Assembly: GCA_016714495.1 (NCBI GenBank)
Contig: JADKDU010000001.1
Span: forward strand, 744,001-808,000
Direction of reading: 5' to 3'
From: Hyphomonadaceae bacterium
GTDB taxonomy: Bacteria > Pseudomonadota > Alphaproteobacteria > Caulobacterales > Hyphomonadaceae
DNA length: 64,000 nucleotides
Made by a program: the position numbers and the translations under genes. The notes beneath the pieces were generated by a model that was given only the letters and a program-made list of their open reading frames with translations, was not told the origin of the DNA and ran no database searches. Below are positions 38,066 through 45,919 of the stretch, in pieces; within the stretch, counting starts at the first letter, position 1, and each line of letters begins with the position of its first letter.

Positions 38066-38925
38066 TGTGATCGAGCCTCCGGCTTGATCCCGAGCAGGCG
38101 GCATGTCGACAGCGACAGGCCCGCGCGGTTCATGGTGTAGAAGTGGAAATGGTCGACGCCCTGCTCAGCCAACCTGTTGCACAGGTCCGCCGCCACGTGC
38201 GCTGTCACGAGATCGCGTGTCTCCGGGTCGTTATCAAGCCCCTCATAGAGATCGGCGATGCGCGATGGCACCGCCGTGCCGCACAGATCCGCCATGCGCT
38301 TCAGCCCCTTGAAGTTCGATTGAAGCATGATGCCCGGAACGATCGGCTGATTGATTCCAGCAGCGCGCGCTGCGTCGAGAAACTTGAAATAGACATCGGG
38401 ATAAAAGAAGAACTGCGTGATCGCACGCGTCGCACCCGCATCAAACTTGCGCTTGAGGTTCTCGACCTCCGCCTTCAGCGAGGACGCTTCGGGATGCACT
38501 TCGGGATAGCAGCCCACCGAAATATCGAAGTCCGCGATATTCCGCGCGCCGGCGATAAGGTCAGACGCATAGGGATAACCGTCCGGATGCGGCGCATACT
38601 TCGCGCCGATGCCCGCCGTCGGATCGCCGCGCAACGCCACGATGCGCCGCACGCCGGCATCCCAGTAGTCCTTCAGGACCTGGTCGATCTCAGGCTTGGT
38701 CGCCGCAACGCAGGTGATGTGCCCAGCTGGCTTCAGCGATGTCTCCGCCGCCATCCTGCGCACAATCTCGTGGGTGCGCTCGCGCGTCGACCCGCCCGCG
38801 CCATAGGTCACCGACACATAATCCGGCTGCAAGGGTTCGAGCCGGCGCACGCTATCCCACAGCTTCTGCTCCATCTCCGGCGTCTTCGGCGGAAAGAACT
38901 CGAACGATACTTTTGGCGCGCTCAT
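38062..38925 (-). CDS. metF: 5,10-Methylenetetrahydrofolate reductase MetF
   Basis: 287 residues. Flavoprotein that reduces methylene-THF to 5-methyl-THF, the methyl donor for MetH. FEFFPPKT at the front carries the catalytic Glu; VTYGAGGST, LRGDP and AITQFFFYPDVYFKF are the family motifs. Length is that of the bacterial enzyme without the eukaryotic regulatory domain. Start overlaps the stop of the ArsR-methyltransferase gene by 4 bp and the stop overlaps the metH-N start, so the three are one operon. Confidence 0.97.
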   Translation of the reverse strand: MSAPKVSFEFFPPKTPEMEQKLWDSVRRLEPLQPDYVSVTYGAGGSTRERTHEIVRRMAAETSLKPAGHITCVAATKPEIDQVLKDYWDAGVRRIVALRGDPTAGIGAKYAPHPDGYPYASDLIAGARNIADFDISVGCYPEVHPEASSLKAEVENLKRKFDAGATRAITQFFFYPDVYFKFLDAARAAGINQPIVPGIMLQSNFKGLKRMADLCGTAVPSRIADLYEGLDNDPETRDLVTAHVAADLCNRLAEQGVDHFHFYTMNRAGLSLSTCRLLGIKPEARSQ

Positions 38926-39896
38926 GCCGCCGACCTCTTTGCAGATTTCAGACTGTCAGCCGCCCACACCATCACCGACACACCCTTGTCATCCGGCGCA
39001 CGGAACGTCTTGCACGATTTCACGGCGAGCCCCGCCTTCTCCCCCCACCGCACGAGATCAGCCTCGTTGATCCCGAGATGGCGATGCGCATGATCCGTGC
39101 GCAGATGCTCCAGCGAATGCGGCGCGAATTCCACGATCACGAGCCGCCCGCCCGGCTTCAGCACGCGCGCTGCTTCATTCAGCGCCCGCGCTGGATCATC
39201 GAGGAAGTGCAGGACCTGATGGATGATCACCAGGCTCGCGCAGTGGTCGGGATAGGGCGACGCGGTCGCATCGCCATGACGTACCGATGCATTCGCCGCG
39301 CCAGCCTCCTGCAGCTTCGAGCGTGCTACCGTCAGCATCTGGTGCGACAGGTCGATGCCCTCGACGCGGCGCGCTTTTCCCGCAAACAGCGCGAGCATCC
39401 GGCCCGTGCCTGTGCCGAAGTCGACAACCAGTTCGAACGGCCCGGCGCCCGCCGCGCCTAGAACTGCCTTCTCGATATCGGCTTCCGAATAATGCAGCGC
39501 GCGCAGCTTGTCCCAATGATCGGCGACACGTGAGAAATACTCGCCGGCAGCCTCCGCCCGCTCGCCCTTTACTTCGGCCAGCCGAACCCGGTCACGCCGG
39601 ATCGCGGCGTCGTCGGGATCGATAGCCGCGTTCAGCGTATCCACCAGCGCCCGCGCCCGGCCCTCGACGGGCAGACGATAGAAAACCCACGCCCCCTCCG
39701 GAAGCCGCTCGATCAGCCCGGCGCTGGTGAGAAATTTCAGATGCCTCGACAGGCGCGGCTGGCTCTGGTTCAGGACTTGCGCAAGTTCTCCGACCGACAG
39801 CTCCCCATGGGCCAGAAGCGCGAGAATTCGGGCTCGCGTCACCTCACCGGCTGCGCGAAGCTGCTGGACCAGAACGGACAGCGCTGCAGATTCCAT
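38922..39896 (-). CDS. ArsR-family regulator fused to SAM methyltransferase domain
   Basis: 324 residues. An N-terminal winged helix of the ArsR type (residues ~5-85: ALLAHGELSVGELAQVLNQSQPRLSRHLKFL) is fused to a class I methyltransferase (~140-300: ELVVDFGTGTGRMLALFAG, PDHCASLVIIHQVLHFLDDP, RVLKPGGRLVIVEF). It lacks metal-binding Cys pairs of arsenic sensors. Regulators of this architecture next to metF/metH in Proteobacteria are thought to sense S-adenosylhomocysteine (SahR-like); here that is inference. It heads the operon and an AT-rich dyad covers its own start codon, implying autoregulation. Confidence 0.9.
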   Translation of the reverse strand: MESAALSVLVQQLRAAGEVTRARILALLAHGELSVGELAQVLNQSQPRLSRHLKFLTSAGLIERLPEGAWVFYRLPVEGRARALVDTLNAAIDPDDAAIRRDRVRLAEVKGERAEAAGEYFSRVADHWDKLRALHYSEADIEKAVLGAAGAGPFELVVDFGTGTGRMLALFAGKARRVEGIDLSHQMLTVARSKLQEAGAANASVRHGDATASPYPDHCASLVIIHQVLHFLDDPARALNEAARVLKPGGRLVIVEFAPHSLEHLRTDHAHRHLGINEADLVRWGEKAGLAVKSCKTFRAPDDKGVSVMVWAADSLKSAKRSAA

Positions 39897-39922
39897 ATAA
39901 TGATATAAACATATCCTTATAT
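39895..39922. promoter_or_regulatory. Probable ArsR-family operator over the start of the met operon
   Basis: ATATAATGATAT and ATATCCTTATAT form an inverted repeat of 11 matches in 12 with an AAAC spacer. Each arm is itself nearly palindromic. The site overlaps the start codon of the ArsR-methyltransferase gene, stands out as AT-rich in GC-rich DNA, and has the geometry of ArsR-type operators. Confidence 0.65.
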
Positions 39923-40065
39923 GATCTTCAACAGGGTTTTCCTCTGTGCCGTTTCTGCCCGTAAACGCTCGGGAACGCTTTGGCGGGTAAATCCCCGCGG
40001 TAGCAGGTGTTGATCCTGTTTAACCCCGGCCACATATCGACCCGGCCACTGGGAGCGTAGCCGTA

Positions 40066-40809
40066 ATGAAATCTAGACCCGCTTCCCTGACAGGCGCCGC
40101 CTCGATCCTTGCCGCCCTGAGTCTTTCAGGCTGCATCACCGCCGGCGCGAACCCTGAAGACCCCTACGAAGACTTCAACCGCTCGATGTTCGCTTTCAAT
40201 GATGGCCTCGATCGTGCGGTGATCGAGCCTGTGGCGCATGGATACCGGGCCATCACCAACGAGCCGGTACGCGAAGGGGTCGGCAACTTCACCTTGAACC
40301 TCAATGAGCCGCTGACATTCGTGAACCACGTCCTGCAGGGGCAGATCCCCGACGCCGGCGCTACGTTCGGCCGCTTCGTCGTCAACACCACCGTCGGCAT
40401 CGCTGGTGTCTTTGACCCCGCCTCCGCCATGGGCATGCAGCGCACGAAGGAAGATTTCGGCCAGACACTTGGCAAGTGGGGCGTCGGGTCCGGCCCCTAC
40501 CTGGTCTTGCCATTCCTGGGCTCCACCAGCGCACGCGATGCATTCGGCCTGGGCGCCGATCTCGCGCTTAACCCGCTGAATTATCCCGAATTCGAAAGCG
40601 ACGACGAGATCCGTCTCGGCATTGCGGTTCTCGGCGGCATCAACGCCCGTGAAGGCGCGATCGAGGCGATTGACCAGGTTCGCAACCAGATCGACCCATA
40701 TACGACAGTCAGGCGTTTGTATGACCGCACCAGGGCCCAGGACATCGCAAATTCTCCTGTGCAACCGAATGAAACCGAAAAACTGCCCGAAAGCGAACTA
40801 GACTTCTGA
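40066..40809 (+). CDS. mlaA: Phospholipid-transport lipoprotein MlaA (VacJ)
   Basis: 247 residues. Lipoprotein signal with LSGC (Cys at about residue 24). DPYEDFNRSMFAFNDGLDR and EDFGQTLGKWGVGSGPYLVLPFLGSTSARD are definitive MlaA/VacJ signatures. It sits in the inner leaflet of the outer membrane, where it extracts mislocalised phospholipid and passes it to MlaC. Its partner mlaC follows 22 bp downstream; the MlaFEDB transporter is not in the window. Lipid asymmetry maintenance is well established for the family. Confidence 0.96.
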   Translation: MKSRPASLTGAASILAALSLSGCITAGANPEDPYEDFNRSMFAFNDGLDRAVIEPVAHGYRAITNEPVREGVGNFTLNLNEPLTFVNHVLQGQIPDAGATFGRFVVNTTVGIAGVFDPASAMGMQRTKEDFGQTLGKWGVGSGPYLVLPFLGSTSARDAFGLGADLALNPLNYPEFESDDEIRLGIAVLGGINAREGAIEAIDQVRNQIDPYTTVRRLYDRTRAQDIANSPVQPNETEKLPESELDF

Positions 40810-40831
40810 TCGGGTCAAACGTGGAGCTTTA

Positions 40832-41509
40832 ATGAAAATGTTCAAAAAGCTGGGCATGCGCTTCCTCGCGGCCGCCATCGCCCTTGTCGCAGCCACGCCA
40901 GCCGCGTTCGCCGACAAGAAATCCGAAGCCTATGTGCAGGCGAACGCCAACAGCGTGCTCCAAGCGCTGAACGACAAGTCGATTGATCAGAAGGCGCGTG
41001 AAGCCAAGTTCGTCGAATACATGAACAGGTTCGCTCACATGCCAACGATCGCGCGCCGCGTGCTCGGCGTGAACGGCCGCTCTGTGAGCCAGTCGGACTT
41101 CGACAAATATTACAAAACCTTCGAACACTACGCGATGGAAGTGTACCAGGTGCACTTCGATCAGTTCCGCGGCGAGGAACTGCGTGTGACCGGCTCGAAG
41201 GACGAGGACGATCGCCGCTCGACGGTCGAATCCATCATCAAGAGTTCGCAGACCGGCAAGGACACCAAGGTCTACTGGGATGTTCTCCGCAGCCAGGATG
41301 GCGCGTCCTATCGCGTACGGGATGTCGGCATCGACCTGGGCGGCTCGGTTCTCTGGCTCGCCCAGGAACAGCAGGCCCAGTTCGAAAGCTATCTCAACCG
41401 CAATGGCGGCAGTATCGACAAGCTGATCGGGCGGATCAACGTCCTGCTGGCCGATATGGAAGCCCGCAAGAAGGATGGCCGCGGCTCGGCCTTCAAACAG
41501 AACGGATGA
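40832..41509 (+). CDS. mlaC: Periplasmic phospholipid carrier MlaC (Ttg2D family)
   Basis: 225 residues with a signal peptide (cleavage after AAFA). The mature part matches MlaC/Ttg2 (PF05494): NRFAHMPTIARRVLG, the FDKYYKTFEHYAMEVY helix and the strand YRVRDVGIDLGGSVLWLAQEQQ. The C-terminal extension (ADMEARKKDGRGSAFKQNG) is basic. It ferries phospholipid between MlaA at the outer membrane and MlaD at the inner membrane. Forms a two-gene operon with mlaA. Confidence 0.93.
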   Translation: MKMFKKLGMRFLAAAIALVAATPAAFADKKSEAYVQANANSVLQALNDKSIDQKAREAKFVEYMNRFAHMPTIARRVLGVNGRSVSQSDFDKYYKTFEHYAMEVYQVHFDQFRGEELRVTGSKDEDDRRSTVESIIKSSQTGKDTKVYWDVLRSQDGASYRVRDVGIDLGGSVLWLAQEQQAQFESYLNRNGGSIDKLIGRINVLLADMEARKKDGRGSAFKQNG

Positions 41510-41649
41510 GCGATCACGATCGATCACTCGTAGATGACCGATTCCTCATCATCGCGACCGCGTGAGTATACTCGACGGTTTCCATATCTTTGTGTACCTG
41601 ACACTATCAGGCTGGAGCCAACCTACCGGCCACAAGGGAGCTGACAACA

Positions 41650-41937
41650 ATGATCCGTAAGCTGCTGGCCGCTGCGACTTTCGCTTTGGCCCTGTCCCCG
41701 GTCGCCCTAGCTCAGGACGCCCCGAAATTCTCGACCAAGACTTCGAAGATCTCCGAAATCCTCGCCAATGCAGAAGCCAAGGCCGCCTTTGCCAAGGTGA
41801 TGCCGGAGGTCGCCGCTTCACCCCAACTCGAGCAGGCGGTCGGCATGACCATCGACGAAGTGAAGGTCATGGTGCCGGAATACTTCCCGGAAGAGAAAGT
41901 CAAAGAACTCGACGTCGAACTTGCGAAGATCAAGTAG
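41650..41937 (+). CDS. Small secreted protein, unknown
   Basis: 95 residues with a signal peptide (MIRKLLAAATFALALSPVALAQ) cleaved at ALA-QD. The mature 73 residues are Lys/Glu-rich and helical, with KISEILANAEAKAAFAKVMPEV and a second helix. No cysteines and no recognisable motif. An intrinsic terminator lies 50 bp downstream. I do not recognise the family; a periplasmic stress or binding role would be guesswork. Confidence 0.7.
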   Translation: MIRKLLAAATFALALSPVALAQDAPKFSTKTSKISEILANAEAKAAFAKVMPEVAASPQLEQAVGMTIDEVKVMVPEYFPEEKVKELDVELAKIK

Positions 41938-41986
41938 CGACGCTCTCTGCGTCGGCCCAGTTGGCAAGCGCGAGATGACCGACAGG

Positions 41987-42022
41987 AAGGGCGGGTCCTT
42001 AACGGACCCGCCCTTTCTCTTT
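41987..42022 (+). terminator. Intrinsic terminator
   Basis: AAGGGCGGGTCC (41987-41998) pairs perfectly with GGACCCGCCCTT (42004-42015) around TTAAC, followed by TCTCTTT. It ends the small secreted-protein transcript. Confidence 0.85.
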
Positions 42023-42075
42023 GGACTTCTGCCGCAAACATGATCGGCATCAATGTAATGCGAGGTTAGCTACGC

Positions 42076-42100
42076 GGAACATACAAAACGCTCAGGCGTC
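42076..42100 (+). promoter_or_regulatory. Candidate EcfG-type (general stress) promoter
   Basis: GGAAC (42076-42080), 16 bp, then CGTC (42097-42100). The alphaproteobacterial EcfG/SigT consensus is GGAAC-N16/17-CGTT, so this differs at one base of the -10. It lies 26 bp before the start codon of a 60-codon gene, leaving a short leader that contains GGAGAG. Confidence 0.55.
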
Positions 42101-42125
42101 TACAGGGCAGGAGAGCTGGAACGTC

Positions 42126-42308
42126 ATGTCCCATCAACCGCAAGAACCATCAACGCGCCGTGTCCTGTGGTGGGCCCGGAATTTCGGAGCGCCGCTGCGC
42201 GCGGAATTCAGGCCCTGCGACGCCAATTTGCCGGAAGGCTTCGACGTTCTGCTCGAAATGGCCGATCAGCGCCTGAGTGAGAATCAGAACCAGCCCGGTG
42301 GGCGATAG
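42126..42308 (+). CDS. Small soluble protein, possibly stress-induced
   Basis: 60 residues from ATG 42126: polar, with two Trp (WWARNFG) near residues 15-16 and an acidic helix (LPEGFDVLLEMADQRLSE). A GGAGAG sequence lies 12-13 nt upstream and an EcfG-like promoter 26 bp upstream. It converges with the MFS gene, stop codons 2 bp apart. It superficially resembles NepR-type small helical proteins in size and acidic C-terminal helix, but the conserved NepR motif is absent. Function unknown. Confidence 0.5.
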   Translation: MSHQPQEPSTRRVLWWARNFGAPLRAEFRPCDANLPEGFDVLLEMADQRLSENQNQPGGR

Positions 42309-42310
42309 CC

Positions 42311-43708
42311 CTACTTCCCGTCCGGCTCGATATGTGTGGCGCGCTTGCGCCGTGGTTCTTCTACCTTCCAGACAAGCACGCCAAGCGCTACAATCAGGGT
42401 TGCGATCGTGGCGTAGAAGCTCGCCTCGTATCCAAGCCACATCGCCAGGCCCGCACCGAGCAATGGCGCTAGCGAACCCATAGCCCCCTCAGCCGTATTC
42501 GACAGCGCCATGCGCATCGGCACATCGTGGCGATGTCCATATTCCAGCACGATATTGCTGGTCGACATCAGATATCCCGACTGCGCAGCGCCGATCATGA
42601 AGAACGCGAGCGCGAACGTCGTCACCGAATGCGACATCATCAGCGCGCCCACGCCGACGATGTTGATCGCCAGCGAGATCACGAAGGTCGAACGGAAGCC
42701 TTGTCTGTCAGACAAATATCCCCAGACCAGATTCGTCACCGTGTCGGCGCCCATATACGCGAGCGACAGCACCGCCAGCGTCGACCCGAACGTCACCGGG
42801 TCGCCCTCGGCCGAAATCCCGAGCACAAAGGCGGCGTAGAGAAAGAAGAAGGGCTGGCCGATTCGCGATCCCATCGCCAGCGAGCGCGCCACCATGAACC
42901 ACGCAAAGCCCGTATCCTCGCGGATTAGCGCAGGGAAATCCTTCATCCGTTCGCGCAGGCTCTTGCGCGCCCGCACGCTCGGCGGCTCCGGCTCGCGCAT
43001 CAGGATCTGCAGCGCCGACAGCCCAAGACTGGTCAGAACGAATGCGAGAAAGAACGTCGTCGCATAGCCATTGCCCCACACATGGTTGGCGACCAGCCAC
43101 GAACCCGCGAAGTACGATAGCAACGCTGCGATGATCCCGCCTGTCAGGTTGCGCCATGCCTGCAATCGCCCTCGCATGCGAATCGGGATCACCTTCGCCA
43201 GCAGAAGCTGGAACGCCACGCGCTGCGGCCCCTGAAAGAAGCCGAGCAGGAACAGGAATAGCAGCGCGCACGCCAGCGCTGGCCAACCGACAAGAAACCA
43301 GCCCGATATAGCCAGCCCGAGAATCTGCGCCCGCATCAACAGGCCCAGCGTCACCGACACAGGCAGGATCTTCTTGCGGTGTTCGATCTGTTGCGCCCCG
43401 ATGATTGGCGACACGATCCCGCCCAGCTGCTGGAGCGAAGTCCCGATACCGACCCAGAAATCCGAACCCGATATCGCGTGCAGATAAGCCGGCACGAAAG
43501 TCGGCGTGTTGACCAGACGGAACCCGGTCATGCCCAGCATGCCGTGCACATAGTGTCCGGCATAATTCCGCTTGAGATTGTCCATGACAAACGTGTCGTA
43601 AGCCGCGATCGCCTCGGCTTCGGTCAACGCTGTTTTTCCGGTGGCCTCGTCCAACACCCAACCTCGTCGGCGCAATGCCCCTGTAAATGCGGGGGGCATG
43701 CGGCCCAT
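42311..43708 (-). CDS. Major facilitator superfamily transporter
   Basis: About 465 residues from ATG 43708. An upstream TTG start at 43786 would leave only 21 bp to the divergent gene, so the internal ATG is preferred. Twelve hydrophobic segments are visible. A cytoplasmic N-terminal ~40 residues precede the first helix. The A-motif-like loop is GYLSDRQGFRST between helices 8 and 9. IPIRMRGRLQAWRNLTGGI follows helix 4. Substrate unknown. The region between 43708 and 43808 contains TATAGC, a possible -10 for this gene. Confidence 0.85.
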   Translation of the reverse strand: MGRMPPAFTGALRRRGWVLDEATGKTALTEAEAIAAYDTFVMDNLKRNYAGHYVHGMLGMTGFRLVNTPTFVPAYLHAISGSDFWVGIGTSLQQLGGIVSPIIGAQQIEHRKKILPVSVTLGLLMRAQILGLAISGWFLVGWPALACALLFLFLLGFFQGPQRVAFQLLLAKVIPIRMRGRLQAWRNLTGGIIAALLSYFAGSWLVANHVWGNGYATTFFLAFVLTSLGLSALQILMREPEPPSVRARKSLRERMKDFPALIREDTGFAWFMVARSLAMGSRIGQPFFFLYAAFVLGISAEGDPVTFGSTLAVLSLAYMGADTVTNLVWGYLSDRQGFRSTFVISLAINIVGVGALMMSHSVTTFALAFFMIGAAQSGYLMSTSNIVLEYGHRHDVPMRMALSNTAEGAMGSLAPLLGAGLAMWLGYEASFYATIATLIVALGVLVWKVEEPRRKRATHIEPDGK

Positions 43709-43807
43709 TGCTTCTAGGGCCGCATCGCGTGCAACTGAAATGCGGCGCGTTGCAGCGATACCCGCTATAGCAAGCTGACGAAACAACAGACTGCCAGGGA
43801 GGCTTCG

Positions 43808-45055
43808 ATGAAAAACCTTATACTGGCGCTAGGCGCTGGCCTGATCATCGCCGCCCCGGCGTTCGCACAGAACTCGCCGCCCAAACCAACGGCCGAACAA
43901 CTCGCCAAGACTTACGAGGAAGACCAGCTCAGCCTCGAGAAGTGCGGCGTGCCCCGCAACGCGGCGGACGACTATCGCCCCACGCCGCTCCTGCCCGACC
44001 AGACGCGCGCGCATCGCGTCACGACTGATCAGAAATTCCATGTCGAAACCGTCGCCAAAGGTCTCGCGAATCCGTGGGCCCTCGCCTTCCTGCCGTCGGG
44101 AAACATGCTGGTCACTGTTCGCAAGGAAGGCCTGCGCACTGTCTCACCCAACGGCAGGATTTCAGAACTGATTGCCGGAACGCCGGTCATCGAGAACAAG
44201 TTCGCGCTGTTCGGCATGCATGACGTGCTTCTCGATCGCGACTTCGCGATCAATCGCACGCTCTACCTCACCTACGTCACCACGCCGCCAGGCGGCGCCA
44301 GCACTGGCTAACTCGTCCGCGCAAAACTGTCGGCTGATGAGAAAAGCCTGACCGACTATACGATCCTCAGGGAAGGCACGATCGCGCGCCGCATCCTGCA
44401 GGACAATGATGGCTCGCTCTTTGTCGTCACGGCCGACATCACCACGCCCTATGTCAGCGCCCAGTCGCTGGCCAGCGGCGCCGGCAAGGTGCTGCACATC
44501 AACACCAACGGCACGCCGCGCGGCGACAATCCGTTCGCGCCCAACCCGAAGGCCGACCCATCGATCTACGCGCTGGGCGTGCGCGATCCGCAGAGCATGG
44601 CTTTCCACCCCGTCACGCACGATCTTTGGATCATTGAGAACGAGCCTCGCGGCGGCGACGAGCTCAATGTCATCAAGTCGGGTAAAAATTACGGCTTCCC
44701 GCTGATCTCCTACGGCCGCGACAATGACGGCGCGCTGCTAAATGGCGGCCTCACCCAAAAGGCCGGCCTCGAACAGCCCGTCTATTTCTGGACCCCGTCC
44801 GTCGCCTTTTCCGGCATGATTTTCTACACCGGCGACAAGCTGCCGAAGTGGAAGAATTCGATCCTGGCCGGCGGCCTGTCAGGGATGCAGCTCGTCCGCA
44901 TCGAACTCTCGCCGGAAGGCCGTGTCATCGGCGAAGAGAAGCTCCTCCGCGACATGTGCCGGCGCATCCGCGACGTGCGCATGGGCCCGGACGGCGATCT
45001 CTACGTCATCACCGACCATGAAGACGGCGAGATCCTGCGTATCGTGCCGAACTAG
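43808..45055 (+). pseudogene. PQQ-dependent sugar dehydrogenase-like (GSDH) gene with in-frame TAA
   Basis: Signal peptide (cleavage after AFA-Q), then a short Cys-containing leader. The rest is a six-bladed GSDH-type propeller (PF07995): VETVAKGLANPWALAFLPSGNMLVT, FGMHDVLLDRDF, NPKADPSIYALGVRDPQSMAF, ENEPRGGDELNVI and DVRMGPDGDLYVITD. A TAA at 44309-44311 (after PGGASTG) interrupts blade two; the frame stays open on both sides for 415 codons in total. TAC to TAA would explain it. Either a sequencing error, a young pseudogene or readthrough. A second in-frame start (GTG 44489) would yield only a partial propeller. Confidence 0.82.
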
Positions 45056-45123
45056 GCCCTTCACACGCCGACAACTGCGCCTGCCCACTTGCCGCGCGCT
45101 CTCACGCGCGTCCTACTGTACCG

Positions 45124-45579
45124 ATGCGCACCGCTCTCGTCGCTCTTGCACTTGCAGCAACACCCGTCGCACAGGCACAACCGCCACGCGCATCGGAAAA
45201 TGTCGCCTGGGACACGCCCCTCGGTCGTCTCGAATACGTATTTGAAGACGGCCGCTTCGGCGTCTTCGAATATCCGCTGGAGTACGGCGACAATATCGGC
45301 CGCATCTATGTCGATGGCCTGTCAGGCGAATTCGGAGGCAATGGCCCGCTCGACGGCTACTGGTCGGAGCCAGACGTCAGCCATGACGACGAGGATGGCG
45401 GCGAAGGCATCGAGATCTGCCCGTTCGGCATTTCCGACGGCAATGGTCGCTTTACCAATAACTGGGGCCGCATCCGCATCGTCTTTACCGATGTCGATTT
45501 TCCCAGCGACTTTATTCTCATGCGAGCCCGTTGTTTCATCGATCCCGTCGACGTCATCCCCGGCAAGCGCGCGAATTAA
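45124..45579 (+). CDS. Hypothetical secreted acidic protein
   Basis: 151 residues. The signal peptide ends near AQAQPP. The mature protein is strongly acidic (PDVSHDDEDGGEGIEICPFGISD) with aromatic, beta-rich segments (RLEYVFEDGRFGVFEYPLE). Two cysteines (ICPFG and RCFIDP) could form a disulfide. It follows the propeller gene by 68 bp on the same strand. No family recognised. Confidence 0.6.
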   Translation: MRTALVALALAATPVAQAQPPRASENVAWDTPLGRLEYVFEDGRFGVFEYPLEYGDNIGRIYVDGLSGEFGGNGPLDGYWSEPDVSHDDEDGGEGIEICPFGISDGNGRFTNNWGRIRIVFTDVDFPSDFILMRARCFIDPVDVIPGKRAN

Positions 45580-45919
45580 CTTTGATGTCCCATCCTCAGC
45601 CTTCCCCCACACTGCCGCGCGGCATGTTTGTTGAGAATAGCTTATAATCGAAGCCCCGCGACTTCATGCATTCAAAATGGCGGCGCCGACTGACGACATC
45701 ATCCAACCGACGAAGCCACTCACCAGCTCGCCGTTGGATCAGGTGAAGCCTGCGATCTCCGGCACGGCCGGCTCCGCCTCGACATCCCCCGACAAGGAGC
45801 CGTCAGCTCCGCGCACAACGGACACGCGCAGGCGCGGCTTCGCCGGCTGGCGGTGGTTCGCCCGATCCCCGCCGGCGGCTGCGGGCTCCCTCTCGGAACG
45901 GGGGGCGCGCCGTTCTTTG
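45580..45919. other. Intergenic stretch without a convincing gene
   Basis: 340 bp between two convergent transcription units. An open frame on the plus strand (45677 onwards) and one on the minus strand (45939-45739) are Arg/Ser/Pro-rich and run into the amidohydrolase coding end. Neither has a good ribosome-binding site. I see no intrinsic terminator with a T-run. The 45841-45920 part is nearly pure GC and could fold strongly. Confidence 0.5.

Noticed and set aside
39897..40065. SAM or SAH riboswitch ahead of the met operon
   Set aside because: No leader is available: the operator overlaps the start codon and no SAM-II, SAM/SAH or SAH aptamer core is visible.
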